From Elusimicrobiota bacterium (GTDB lineage: Bacteria > Elusimicrobiota > Elusimicrobia > O2-12-FULL-59-9): a DNA stretch of 29,420 nucleotides. The stretch is from assembly GCA_016206405.1 (NCBI GenBank), contig JACQRQ010000044.1, positions 1 through 29,420 on the forward strand. The letters are read 5' to 3'. The translations under genes and the position numbers were made by a program. Shown here in pieces: positions 6,416 to 14,448 of the stretch (positions are counted from its first letter, which is position 1; the number at the start of each line of letters is the position of its first letter). The notes below the pieces were generated by a model. That model was not told the origin of the DNA, did no database searches, and was given only the letters and a program-made list of their open reading frames with translations.

Positions 6416-7930
6416 ATGCCTGAGCCGGCTGTCTCCCGAACAACCCGTTTTCTTCGCGGCGTTGCCTTCAACCTGCTGGGGCATTTTTCCTCTTTGCTTC
6501 TTGTTTTTTTCTTGACCCCCTTTCTGATCCACCAATTGACCCCGGAGGCGTATGCCCTGTACGCTTTTTTCGGCTTATTCGTGGGCTACCTGTTTCTGCT
6601 TACTTTGGGCGCCGGCAATGCCGCGCAAAAATATGTGGCCGAGTTTCAAGCGGGGGGCCGTTCGGAGGATTTAAGGCGGCTGATGTGGTATATGTGGGGT
6701 TTGCATACCGTCGGGGTGGCCGCCGGAGCGGCGTTGTTGGCGCTGGGGAGCTCTTTGGTCGTGAGATATTTTATGAACGTGCCGGATGACCTGGCTGCTT
6801 CCGCCCGCTGGATGGTCGTTTGCGCGGCCGTGGCGGCGGTTTTCTTCGCATGGACTCAGTGGTGTCTGTCCGTTTTGCGCGGTCTGCAAAAATTCGGCCT
6901 GAGCAATCTCTTCTCTTTTTTGCAGGCGGCGGCGCCTTTGGCGGGGAGCGCCATTTTGCTTAAATGCGGATATGGGCTTAAGGTCGTGGGCGTATGGCTG
7001 GTGGCCGGTCAATTTTTGGCCGCCGCCATGGGCGGGGCGGCTCTCCTTTTTCTTGTGCCCGAATGGCGCGGCGGGCCTGTGTGGCCTTCCTCGGAGAGGC
7101 GCAGGGCTTTTTTCCGTTTTGGATGGTTTATGTTTTTGACGGATTTGGGGTGGGTATTTGTATACCAGCTTGACAAAATGTGCGTGACGTATTTCCTGCC
7201 TTTGGCGGCGCTGACCTATTACGCCGTGCCTTTTGCCATGGTGCAGAAACTCGGCGTTGTGCCGGGGGCCATCTCCAATGTGGTGTTTTCCATGTTCAGC
7301 GAATTGCAGGGCTTGGGATCCGAGGAGAAGATGAGGCGCGTGTACGTCAAGACCAGCAAGCTCACCCTGCTGGTGATATTGCCTTTTTACGTTCTTTTGT
7401 TTGTCTTTGCTCCCCAGTTTTTGACTTTATGGCTTGGCGTGGATTTCGGGGAAAGAAGCACCTGGCCTTTGAGATGGGTGCTTTTGGGACAGCTCTGCTC
7501 CAATTGGGGAAATATCGCCGTTATTTTGTCGGGAGGAATGGGAAGGCCGGATTACGGGGCCAAGCTCATGTGGAGCATCGCCGCGGTTTGCGGTTTTTTA
7601 TGGTTTATTCTTATTCCAAGCCGGGGGATCGCCGGCGCCGCCTTCGCATTTTTTGCGGCGCAGGCTTTGTGCACGCCTTTTCTTGTGTTGCATGTGACCC
7701 GGCGCATGGCAGGGATAACTTTGCGGGAATATTTGGAGCAAAGCAATTACAGCCCGTTTGTGGCGGCCGGAGCGCTGTTGGGGATGTCTTTTGTCTTGCG
7801 ACCCTATGCGGATGGCTGGCCGAGTTTGATGATGGCGGGCTTTTTTTGCGGCGCTTTCTACCTATCGCTGAGCTACGTCCTGCTGGAAAAAGACGAAAAG
7901 GAAATCATCCTCAAACAACTCAGCGGCTAA
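6416..7930 (+). CDS. Wzx-type lipid-linked oligosaccharide flippase (MOP superfamily)
   Basis: This is a 504-residue, highly hydrophobic protein with roughly 12-14 predicted membrane helices in evenly spaced blocks, the layout of polysaccharide_synt/MOP exporters. It would flip undecaprenyl-linked O-units from the cytoplasmic to the periplasmic leaflet. The start at 6416 (MPEPAVSRTTRFLRG) is preferred because the -10 box of a good promoter lies at 6404-6409. The in-frame ATG at 6389 lies inside that promoter spacer. The Arg-rich N-terminus (RTTRFLRG) before the first helix fits the positive-inside rule. The C-terminal tail is charged (EKDEKEIILKQL). Its stop overlaps the convergent rfbF stop by four bases (CTAA). 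It is alone on its strand here, flanked by minus-strand sugar genes, and is the only flippase candidate of this family in the window. Confidence 0.9.
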   Translation: MPEPAVSRTTRFLRGVAFNLLGHFSSLLLVFFLTPFLIHQLTPEAYALYAFFGLFVGYLFLLTLGAGNAAQKYVAEFQAGGRSEDLRRLMWYMWGLHTVGVAAGAALLALGSSLVVRYFMNVPDDLAASARWMVVCAAVAAVFFAWTQWCLSVLRGLQKFGLSNLFSFLQAAAPLAGSAILLKCGYGLKVVGVWLVAGQFLAAAMGGAALLFLVPEWRGGPVWPSSERRRAFFRFGWFMFLTDLGWVFVYQLDKMCVTYFLPLAALTYYAVPFAMVQKLGVVPGAISNVVFSMFSELQGLGSEEKMRRVYVKTSKLTLLVILPFYVLLFVFAPQFLTLWLGVDFGERSTWPLRWVLLGQLCSNWGNIAVILSGGMGRPDYGAKLMWSIAAVCGFLWFILIPSRGIAGAAFAFFAAQALCTPFLVLHVTRRMAGITLREYLEQSNYSPFVAAGALLGMSFVLRPYADGWPSLMMAGFFCGAFYLSLSYVLLEKDEKEIILKQLSG

Positions 7931-8721
7931 TCCCACACTTTCCAAAACGCGTCGCCCTGCTCCCAAATATCATTGAGAAGCTGGCAGTCGCGGTAGGTAT
8001 CCATGCATTGCCAGAACCCTTTGTGGCGGTACACCATCAATTGGCCGTCTTTCGCCAAGCTCTCCAGGGGCCCTTTTTCCAGCACGCAGCCGTCCTCGGC
8101 GGCGAGGTATTTGAAGAAAGACTTGTGGAAGATAAAAAATCCGCCGTTGATCAACCCGCCCTCAACGGCGTGTTTTTCCGAAAAGCCCTTGACTTGACGG
8201 CCCCGGGTGTTGAGCTCGCCGAACCGGGCGATGCGGGGAACGCCCGTGATGGTACCTATTTTTCCATGGGATTGGTGGAATTCTAAAAGCGCCCGGATGT
8301 CCACGTTGGACACGCCGTCTCCGTAGGTCATCATGAAGAGATCGCCCGCGACATAGCGCTCCACTCTTTTGAGCCGGGCGCCGGTCATGGCGCTGTGGCC
8401 GGTTTCCGCCAAGGTGACTTTCCAGTTCTGTTCCTGATGCGGGCGGTGTATCTGGATTTTTTTGGAGCCCAGATTCAGCGTGAAATCATCGTGCGCCACT
8501 TCGTAGTTGAGAAAATACTGTTTGATCATGTCGCCTTTGTAGCCCAGGCAAAGAATGAAGTCGTTAAAGCCGTGGTGGGCGTAGATTTTCATGATGTGCC
8601 ACAGGATGGGGCGGTTGCCGATTTCCACCAGGGGCTTGGGCTTTAAAACGGTTTCTTCCTGAAGGCGGGCGCCGCGTCCCCCGCATAAAATGACGACCGG
8701 AATGGGATTTATTTTGGCCAT
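7927..8721 (-). CDS. rfbF: Glucose-1-phosphate cytidylyltransferase
   Basis: This 264-residue enzyme makes CDP-glucose from glucose-1-phosphate and CTP. It has the characteristic RfbF N-terminus, with CGGRGARL followed by EETVLKPKPLVEIGNRPILW, then LCLGYKGDMIKQYF, the metal site MMTYGDGVSNVD and the late WQCMDTYRD motif. Its length is close to the usual ~257 residues. The start at 8721 (MAKINPIPVVILCGG) is chosen over an in-frame ATG 11 codons upstream because the longer start lies inside the rfbH gene and adds residues not typical of the family. The ATG is four bases after the rfbH stop. The pair rfbF-rfbH belongs to CDP-3,6-dideoxyhexose pathways, but the linking CDP-glucose 4,6-dehydratase (rfbG) is not recognisable in this window. 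Confidence 0.92.
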   Translation of the reverse strand: MAKINPIPVVILCGGRGARLQEETVLKPKPLVEIGNRPILWHIMKIYAHHGFNDFILCLGYKGDMIKQYFLNYEVAHDDFTLNLGSKKIQIHRPHQEQNWKVTLAETGHSAMTGARLKRVERYVAGDLFMMTYGDGVSNVDIRALLEFHQSHGKIGTITGVPRIARFGELNTRGRQVKGFSEKHAVEGGLINGGFFIFHKSFFKYLAAEDGCVLEKGPLESLAKDGQLMVYRHKGFWQCMDTYRDCQLLNDIWEQGDAFWKVWD

Positions 8722-8725
8722 GTCG

Positions 8726-10057
8726 TTATTTTTTTCCCCCGGCGAAGAAGTCATTGAAACAGTCCAGCACGTAGTTGATCATGGCCGGGGTCAAACCGGG
8801 ATAGACGCCGATGAAAAAGGTGTCGTTCATGATTCTGTCCGTCTGTTTTAAATCGCCATGCACCCTATGGGCGATTTGTTGGTAGGCGGGTTGGCGCAGG
8901 ATGTTGCCGCCGAAGAGCATGCGGGTTTCGATTTGCCGGCTTTCCAGGAATTGGACCAGCTCCCCGCGCTTCAAAGGCGGCTGCACGGTGAGGGGAAAGG
9001 CGAACCAAGAAGCGTCCGCGCCTTCTTCCTGGCGCGGCAGAATCAGGCGTTTATCAAATATTTTCAATGCGTCGCGGTAGCGTTTGAAATTATTTTTGCG
9101 CTTTTGAATGAACTCCGGCGCCTTTTCCCATTGGGCCAAGCCGATGGCGGCTTGCAGATCGGTGGGCTTGACGTTATAGCCGATGTGGGAGTAGATGTAT
9201 TTGTGGTCGTATCCGGCCGGCAAGGCGCCCGACTGCCACTGGAAGCGTTTGCCGCAGGTATTGCTTTTGCCCGGTTCGCACCAGCAATCGCGTCCCCAGT
9301 CGCGGATGGATTTGACGATTTTGGAAAAACGGGATTTGTTCACCACGATCCCGCCGCCTTCTCCCATGGTCATATGATGGGCGGGAAAGAAGCTGAGAGT
9401 CGCCATGTCTCCGAAGGAGCCCGCCAACTTTCCCTTATAAGTGGAGCCCAAGGCGTCGCAGCAGTCCTCAATGAGAAAAAGGCCGTATTTTTCCACCAGC
9501 CGCATGATGACGTCCATCCGGCACGGGTTGCCTAAAGTATGCGGAATGAGGATGGCGCGCGTTTTGTCGGACAGGGCGTTTTCGATGGCGTCAGCTTGGA
9601 TGTTGTAGGTGCCGATATCGGCATCCACGAAGACGGGCACAAGCCCGTTTTGCACGATGGGAGCAAGGGTGGTTGGGAACGTGGCCGCCGGGGTGATGAC
9701 CTCGTCGCCCGGTTTAAGAGGATTTTCCAGGGCGGGAGAGGTCAGGGCCGTGGCGGCCACCAGATTGGCGGAGGAGCCGGAGTTGACCAGGGCGAAATCC
9801 CTCGCGTTGAAAAAAATCTTCAATTTGTCCTCAAAGAGGCGGCCTTCGGGACCCAACGTCAGCCAAAAATCCAATGCCGCGCCGACCAAGCGCACCAATT
9901 CTTCCTCGTCATAGACCCGGCCCGAATAATGCACCCGGGTTTTGCCCGGAATGAAAGGATCTTTTTTGCCGTGGGCCTGGCGGTAGTAGTCTCGGACTTG
10001 ATCTAAAATGGAGCGGCGGAGTTTTTGGGCACGGATGCCGGTCTGTAGCGCCATCAT
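8726..10057 (-). CDS. rfbH: CDP-4-keto-6-deoxyglucose-3-dehydrase (E1), PMP/[2Fe-2S] enzyme
   Basis: This 443-residue protein belongs to the DegT/DnrJ aminotransferase fold but has the hallmarks of E1/RfbH. His227 (in FFPAHHMTMGEGG) replaces the catalytic Lys of the aminotransferases, so the enzyme removes the C3 hydroxyl instead of transaminating. Cys258, Cys260 and Cys268 (DCWCEPGKSNTCG) plus Cys200 have the same spacing as the [2Fe-2S] ligands known in Yersinia E1. A partner reductase (E3) is required by the family and is not seen here. The start is set at the Met-Met pair at 10057-10052, where a promoter places transcription. A Met two codons upstream (10063) and one at 10093 are possible but lie in or before the -10 box. 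Divergent from the methyltransferase gene by 60 bp; followed by rfbF. Confidence 0.92.
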   Translation of the reverse strand: MMALQTGIRAQKLRRSILDQVRDYYRQAHGKKDPFIPGKTRVHYSGRVYDEEELVRLVGAALDFWLTLGPEGRLFEDKLKIFFNARDFALVNSGSSANLVAATALTSPALENPLKPGDEVITPAATFPTTLAPIVQNGLVPVFVDADIGTYNIQADAIENALSDKTRAILIPHTLGNPCRMDVIMRLVEKYGLFLIEDCCDALGSTYKGKLAGSFGDMATLSFFPAHHMTMGEGGGIVVNKSRFSKIVKSIRDWGRDCWCEPGKSNTCGKRFQWQSGALPAGYDHKYIYSHIGYNVKPTDLQAAIGLAQWEKAPEFIQKRKNNFKRYRDALKIFDKRLILPRQEEGADASWFAFPLTVQPPLKRGELVQFLESRQIETRMLFGGNILRQPAYQQIAHRVHGDLKQTDRIMNDTFFIGVYPGLTPAMINYVLDCFNDFFAGGKK

Positions 10058-10064
10058 AGACATT

Positions 10065-10093
10065 ATGATACCATCTATAAATAAGCCGAACAA
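10065..10093 (-). promoter_or_regulatory. Candidate leaderless promoter for rfbH
   Basis: On the minus strand there is TTGTTC (10093-10088), a 17-bp spacer ending in TGG, and TATCAT (10070-10065). The eighth base after the -10 is the A of the ATG at 10057. No Shine-Dalgarno lies before this codon. Confidence 0.6.
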
Positions 10094-10117
10094 ACCAAGG
10101 CAAAAAATTTATTTTTT

Positions 10118-11038
10118 ATGGTTATGCTTTGCCCAGCCTGCGAGGGTTCAACGCCGTTTGCTTTAGTGGAGAAGGTGGGGAGATATGAGGTGTACCTTTG
10201 CCCGGAATGCGAAGTGGAGTTCTCCCATCCCATGCAGGGCGCCGGGCGGCAGTATTATGAAACCTCCGCTCTCTATAACGGACTTAGGGAGGGCGCTTTC
10301 TTGCAGGCGGCGGGCAATCATGAGACGTTTTTGCGCAAGGGTTTGTTGGGAGGCACGCTTTTGGATATCGGCTGCGCTTCCGGGGCTTTCTTGCAGGCCG
10401 CTGAGCAGGCGGGGTACCGGGTTTCCGGGATTGATTTTGACTGTTCCAGCATTGAGCAAGCCCGCCGGCGCGGCCTCAATGACGTGCATGCCCTGAGCCT
10501 GGAGGCGTTCGCCCAAAGCCGGCCTTCCGCCCGCTATGATGTGGTGACCTTCTTTGAAGTTTTGGAGCATGTGGAGCGCCCGCGCCTGCTTTTGGAAACC
10601 GTCAAACAGGTGCTTCGTCCCGGCGGCGTGATCGCTTTGAGCGCGCCCAACCGCGACCGGTTCTTTTATAAGACGCGCCTGGACTTGGAAATGGATTGTC
10701 CGCCCGTGCATTTGACCCGATGGACTTCCGGGGCATTGCGCCGTTTTTTGGAGAGCCAAGGCTTTGAGATTGAAGAGCTGAGCGTTTCGCCTTTGCGCAG
10801 CTCGGATGTGGCGTTCATTCTTCAATCCAAGATTGTTTTCGGCGTGGCCAAACGCATTCAGGATACGGGCAAATCCCAGGACTCATCCGTGATGGTTCAC
10901 AGCGCCTCGATCATGATGCGCTTGAAAGAAACGGCGATGAAAGGCGCCGCCGCGGCTCTGATGCCGTGGATTTTCCTGCGCGGCGGGCAGGGAAACGGGC
11001 TTTTTTGCCTGGCCCGCCTGGGAAACCGCCATGTCTGA
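10118..11038 (+). CDS. Class I SAM-dependent methyltransferase with N-terminal zinc ribbon
   Basis: This 306-residue protein begins with a four-cysteine zinc ribbon (CPAC near residue 5 and CPEC near residue 28). A Rossmann methyltransferase domain follows, with motif I LLDIGCASGAF (about 80-90), the acidic motif II end GIDFD and the post-motif FFEVLEHVERP typical of Methyltransf_11/23 proteins in O-antigen loci. It probably methylates a sugar or a glycan end. The ATG at 10118 is followed by another in-frame ATG at 10124 (MLCPAC), which could be the real start. No clear Shine-Dalgarno or convincing -10 is seen: the upstream 20 bases are an A/T tract with a weak TATTTT at 10110-10115. The last eight bases overlap the next gene. 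Confidence 0.82.
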   Translation: MVMLCPACEGSTPFALVEKVGRYEVYLCPECEVEFSHPMQGAGRQYYETSALYNGLREGAFLQAAGNHETFLRKGLLGGTLLDIGCASGAFLQAAEQAGYRVSGIDFDCSSIEQARRRGLNDVHALSLEAFAQSRPSARYDVVTFFEVLEHVERPRLLLETVKQVLRPGGVIALSAPNRDRFFYKTRLDLEMDCPPVHLTRWTSGALRRFLESQGFEIEELSVSPLRSSDVAFILQSKIVFGVAKRIQDTGKSQDSSVMVHSASIMMRLKETAMKGAAAALMPWIFLRGGQGNGLFCLARLGNRHV

Positions 11039-11987
11039 GCGGGGTCCTTTAGGGCCGTCTCTTTTGGTTACGGAGCCGGAGTATTTTACGCCCGAGGCCA
11101 TCCGGCGCATGTCTTCCGTAGCCCGGGTGGAGGCCAAGCGCTATACGCGGGCCGAGCTTTTGCGCCGGGCGCCCCGCTATGACGCGTTGGCGGTGCGCAT
11201 CGAAACCCAGGTAGACCGAACGCTCATCGATCGCGCCCGCCGGCTGAAGTGCGTGGCGACCGCCACCACAGGCATCGATCATATTGATGCGGCGTATCTG
11301 CTGAAAAAAGGGATCCCCTTGTTTTCCCTGAACACGGAGCATTCTTTGCCGACGGCGGAGCACGCCCTGTCGCTGATGATGTCTTTGGCGCGCAACGTCG
11401 CCTGGGCGCATCAGGCGATGGTGAAAGGGGGGTGGCGGCGCTGGCAATACGTCGGGGTGGAACTCGCCGGCAAAACCCTGGGGATTTATGGCATCGGGCG
11501 CATCGGGACTTTGGTGGCGCAGAAAGCGGCCGCTTTGGGAATGCGGGTTTTGGCGTATGATCCCTATCTTACGGCCAGGGAAGCGGCTCGGCGCGGAGGG
11601 CGCCGGGTGGGCTGGAGCGAGTTTTTGAGATCCTGCGATTTTTTTTCCCTGCATGCGCCTTTGACCAAGGAGACGCAGGGGCGTTTTGACGGAGCGGTTT
11701 TTATGCGGATGAAACGTTTCGCCCGCATCGTCAATACGGCCAGGGGGGCGATCATAGACGAGAAAGCCCTTTTGAGGGCTTTGTCTGAGGATCGGATTCG
11801 GTCGGCGGCCATCGACGTTTATCCGGAGGAGCCGCTGCCGGCCGGCCATCCGCTTCGCCGCTACGCCCGGACGCATGCGAATTTGCTTTTGACGCCCCAT
11901 TTGGGCGGCTCCACTCAGGAGGCCAAAAAACGCGCCAGCATGCAGACGGCCAAGGCGCTGGTTGGGTTTTTCAAGAGAAGGGGATGA
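11031..11987 (+). CDS. D-isomer-specific 2-hydroxyacid dehydrogenase (SerA/PdxB-like)
   Basis: This 318-residue NAD-dependent oxidoreductase has the two-domain plan of the family. The dinucleotide motif is GIYGIGRIG (151-159). The catalytic triad is present: Arg238 (NTARGAIID), Glu267 (YPEEP) and His290 (LTPHLGGST). The substrate-loop text TATTGIDHID is usual. It has no C-terminal ACT regulatory domain, and at about 318 residues is the short form. It starts inside the preceding methyltransferase gene (8-bp overlap), so the two are translationally coupled. Such enzymes act on phosphoglycerate, erythronate-4-phosphate or other 2-hydroxyacids. In a glycan locus a role on a sugar acid or an acidic substituent such as lactate or glycerate is possible but unproven. 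It ends five bases before the stop of the convergent GT2 gene. Confidence 0.85.
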   Translation: MSERGPLGPSLLVTEPEYFTPEAIRRMSSVARVEAKRYTRAELLRRAPRYDALAVRIETQVDRTLIDRARRLKCVATATTGIDHIDAAYLLKKGIPLFSLNTEHSLPTAEHALSLMMSLARNVAWAHQAMVKGGWRRWQYVGVELAGKTLGIYGIGRIGTLVAQKAAALGMRVLAYDPYLTAREAARRGGRRVGWSEFLRSCDFFSLHAPLTKETQGRFDGAVFMRMKRFARIVNTARGAIIDEKALLRALSEDRIRSAAIDVYPEEPLPAGHPLRRYARTHANLLLTPHLGGSTQEAKKRASMQTAKALVGFFKRRG

Positions 11988-11992
11988 GGGTT

Positions 11993-13132
11993 TCAGCGAC
12001 GGGCAATCGGGGATAATCGAAGGTTTTCCAGCTTTAAATTCTTGCCGCTGTTGAAGTGGTCTTCTACCGTCGGCAATCCCGCCATCCGCAGATAAGCATG
12101 GACGATTTGGCCGATCCGGCGTGAGAGCGCATTGCGGCTGCTTGTCGTTTGACAGCTCATGTAAATGCAGTAATTCCGGTCAGGGACTTGCCTTTGTGTT
12201 TGGACATGGTTTCTTTTGCGCATGAGAACGCGGGGGTGAGTGAGAAGCCAGAGGTAGCCGGCCAGCTTGGGGAGAAATTGGCGGTATTTGGTGCGCAGGC
12301 CGCCCGGCCAAAAGAGAAAGGCGATTTCATGCAGAAGCAGCAGGGGAAATAATTTTAAAAGCGTGGAGATTTGGTAGAAAGTGAACATGGCCATGAGGCG
12401 GTTCTTATGGTACGCGAAATAACGGTTGAATTGGCTTTCGCGGCTGATGGTGGCGTTGCTTAGATGCTGCGTGAGGGCGGCGGGGACATGCACGTTTTTG
12501 TAGCCGCGCAGCCGGAAAAGCCATGTGAATGTGATTTCGTCATAATAGAAGTGGTATTCTTCATCGAAGGGACCGGGCCCGGCGGCGCTTCGCCTGAATA
12601 GGGCGACGTTGGTGTCGATGTAAAACAATTCGCAGGGTTCTTGGGTCCAGTAGGCGGGCATTTCAAGATATGTGTTTTGCAGGAGGATGTTGAGGGTATA
12701 CATCTTCCGGTTCTTAATTTGAGCGGCCTGCGTTCCCGGGTCGCAGGCTTGAGCTCCCACGCAGCCGATTTGCTCGTCTTTTTCGATGACTTCCATGAGC
12801 CGGCGCAAAAGGTCTTTGTCCAGGACATTGTCGTTGCCCACCGTCAGTATGAATTCTCCGCGGGATTGAGCGATTCCGGCGTTAAGGCCGCCGGTATATT
12901 TGCGGTTTACGGGCAGGCGGACCACCTGAACTTGAGGGTAGTTTTGTTCCACATGCTCCCGGGAGCCGTCGCGGGAATTGCCGTTGTCGACAAATATGAT
13001 TTCAAAGGGAGGGGCGTAAATTTGCTCCGCCGCGGAGCGGATGCAGTTTTTCACGAAGGGCATGCCGTTCCAGTTCGGAATAACGATGGAAACACGCGGC
13101 TTTTCAGACGAGGCGCTTGGGTGGACCAGCAT
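11993..13132 (-). CDS. GT2-family glycosyltransferase (rhamnosyltransferase-like)
   Basis: This is a 379-residue inverting GT-A enzyme. The N-terminal catalytic domain (about 12-240) has SIVIPNWNG, the nucleotide-binding IIFVDNGNSRDGS, the metal-site equivalent TVGNDNVLDKD, and FYYDEITFTWLFRLRGYK, where the ED/E-type catalytic base of the family sits (the Asp-Glu in YYDE). This layout is common in rhamnosyltransferases and N-acetylglucosaminyl-diphospho-prenol rhamnosyltransferases. A hydrophobic stretch (about 262-290) may be one membrane helix or an amphipathic anchor, followed by a basic tail of about 90 residues of unknown function. The start ATG at 13132 lies 7 nt after a TGA-extended TATACT box, with no Shine-Dalgarno. 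It is a single-gene unit, divergent from the fusion gene at 13186. Confidence 0.88.
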   Translation of the reverse strand: MLVHPSASSEKPRVSIVIPNWNGMPFVKNCIRSAAEQIYAPPFEIIFVDNGNSRDGSREHVEQNYPQVQVVRLPVNRKYTGGLNAGIAQSRGEFILTVGNDNVLDKDLLRRLMEVIEKDEQIGCVGAQACDPGTQAAQIKNRKMYTLNILLQNTYLEMPAYWTQEPCELFYIDTNVALFRRSAAGPGPFDEEYHFYYDEITFTWLFRLRGYKNVHVPAALTQHLSNATISRESQFNRYFAYHKNRLMAMFTFYQISTLLKLFPLLLLHEIAFLFWPGGLRTKYRQFLPKLAGYLWLLTHPRVLMRKRNHVQTQRQVPDRNYCIYMSCQTTSSRNALSRRIGQIVHAYLRMAGLPTVEDHFNSGKNLKLENLRLSPIARR

Positions 13133-13139
13133 ACGCGGT

Positions 13140-13148
13140 AGTATATCA
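13140..13148 (-). promoter_or_regulatory. Extended -10 promoter, leaderless, for the GT2 gene
   Basis: On the minus strand, TGA (13148-13146) directly precedes TATACT (13145-13140). The eighth base after the hexamer is the A of the ATG at 13132. There is no convincing -35, which extended -10 promoters can lack. It lies 25 bp from the opposing -10 at 13171. Confidence 0.55.
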
Positions 13149-13167
13149 AATTCACTTTTTCAAATTT

Positions 13168-13176
13168 TGCTAGAAT
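13168..13176 (+). promoter_or_regulatory. Extended -10 promoter for the nucleotidyltransferase-phosphatase fusion gene
   Basis: TGC (13168-13170) and TAGAAT (13171-13176) are followed by nine bases and then the ATG at 13186, so a leader of only about two or three nucleotides is expected. The same TGC-TAGAAT box precedes the nucleotidyltransferase gene at 2400. Confidence 0.55.
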
Positions 13177-13185
13177 AGCGCCGAT

Positions 13186-14421
13186 ATGAAGAGACCCACG
13201 CAGGCGGTCATTTTGGCGGGGGGACGGGGGCGGCGGCTGCGCGCCCTGACCGACCGCATTCCCAAGCCCATGGTGTCTTTCCATGGGAAGCCGTTCATTG
13301 CCTACCTATTGGAAAGGCTGCGCGACCAGGGCTTCGAGCGGGTCCTGCTTCTGCTCGGGTACCGCGGCCGCGTGATACAGGACGAATTTGGAAACGGAAA
13401 AGGGCACGGGCTGGCCATCGAATACTCGTTGACCAGCCCGGAGAACGAAACGGGCCGCCGGCTGGGACTGGTCTACGACCGCCTCGATGAGCGCTTTATG
13501 CTGCTTTACTGCGACAATTATTGGCCGATGCAGTTCGACAGCATGTGGGAGCGGTATCAGGCATCCGGCTTGCCGGCCATGACCACGGTATACGCCAATA
13601 GCGACCAGTACACGCGCAGCAACGTGCGCCTGGACGAAGAAGGCCACGTGGCCGCTTACGACCGCTACCGGAAACAGCCGGGACTCCAAGGGGTGGAAAT
13701 CGGCTACGCGCTGCTTAAAAAGGAAATTCTCCATCTATTGCCCAAAGGCGGCAATCCGGTGTTTCAGACGGAGGTCTATTCGCGTCTGATCGCCAAGCGC
13801 CAGCTTCTGGCGTATCCGACCGAGCACCGCTATTACAGCGTCGGTTCTTTGGAAAGGCTGGTTTTGACCGACGCTTTCCTGCTTCCCCAGAGAGCCGTGA
13901 TTTTGGACCGGGACGGCGTCTTAAATCAAAAACCGCGCAAAGCCCGGTATGTGCGCAAATGGAACGAGTTCAAGTGGCTGCCTAAATCCATCGAAGCCCT
14001 GAGCCTTCTTAAAAAAGCCGGCTACCGCCTGATCGTCGTCACCAATCAGGCCGGGGTGGCGCGCGGAGAGATGACCCACGCCGATCTCCAGACTATTCAC
14101 GAGTGCATGCAAAATGATTTAAGGCGGCAGGATTCGGCCGTGGACGGCATCTACGCCTGCACGCACGGCTGGGACGACGGCTGCGCGTGCCGAAAGCCCA
14201 ATCCGGGGCTGTTGTATAAGGCGCAGAGGGATTTTCACCTGGATCTGACCCGCACCCCTTTCGTCGGCGATAATGAGAGCGACATGGCCGCGGGTCAGAG
14301 CGCCGGATGCCCCACTTTCCTAGTCGGGCCCAGACGGCCGCTTTACAAATGGGCGCAGTCCTTCCTGCTCGCGTCGATGCGGGGCAAAAACAGCGTTTTG
14401 CAGATGCAATGGACTCGATGA
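13186..14421 (+). CDS. Bifunctional sugar nucleotidyltransferase / GmhB-type HAD phosphatase fusion
   Basis: This 411-residue protein has two domains. Residues 1-230 form a nucleotidyltransferase with GGRGRRLRAL, PKPM, the metal Asp in LLYCDNYW and the terminal YYSVGSLERL, closest in plan to HddC-like guanylyltransferases. Residues 236-385 form a HAD-IIIA phosphatase of the GmhB/HisB type: DRDGVLNQ (Asp241, Asp243), VVTNQAGVARG, the zinc set Cys325-x-His327 and Cys333-x-Cys335 followed by RKPNPG, and GDNESD. Together they could dephosphorylate heptose-1,7-bisphosphate and then nucleotidylate the 1-phosphate, two steps of GDP-D,D-heptose synthesis. Isomerase (GmhA) and kinase (HddA) partners are not in the window. 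The ATG is almost at the predicted transcription start. It is followed after 27 bp by an RmlC-fold gene with a strong ribosome binding site. Confidence 0.88.
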   Translation: MKRPTQAVILAGGRGRRLRALTDRIPKPMVSFHGKPFIAYLLERLRDQGFERVLLLLGYRGRVIQDEFGNGKGHGLAIEYSLTSPENETGRRLGLVYDRLDERFMLLYCDNYWPMQFDSMWERYQASGLPAMTTVYANSDQYTRSNVRLDEEGHVAAYDRYRKQPGLQGVEIGYALLKKEILHLLPKGGNPVFQTEVYSRLIAKRQLLAYPTEHRYYSVGSLERLVLTDAFLLPQRAVILDRDGVLNQKPRKARYVRKWNEFKWLPKSIEALSLLKKAGYRLIVVTNQAGVARGEMTHADLQTIHECMQNDLRRQDSAVDGIYACTHGWDDGCACRKPNPGLLYKAQRDFHLDLTRTPFVGDNESDMAAGQSAGCPTFLVGPRRPLYKWAQSFLLASMRGKNSVLQMQWTR

Positions 14422-14433
14422 AAGTTCCAAACT

Positions 14434-14439
14434 AAGGAG
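14434..14439 (+). promoter_or_regulatory. Strong Shine-Dalgarno AAGGAG for the gene at 14449
   Basis: AAGGAG ends nine bases before the ATG at 14449. It shows that the translation machinery here does use canonical sites for internal operon genes, in contrast with the first genes of the units. Confidence 0.8.
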
Positions 14440-14448
14440 AGGGGTTCC

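Noticed and set aside
10095..10123. Leaderless promoter for the methyltransferase gene at 10118
   Set aside because: The A/T tract offers several weak -10-like hexamers (for example TATTTT) but no -35 and no unique spacing, so it was not counted with the other promoters.
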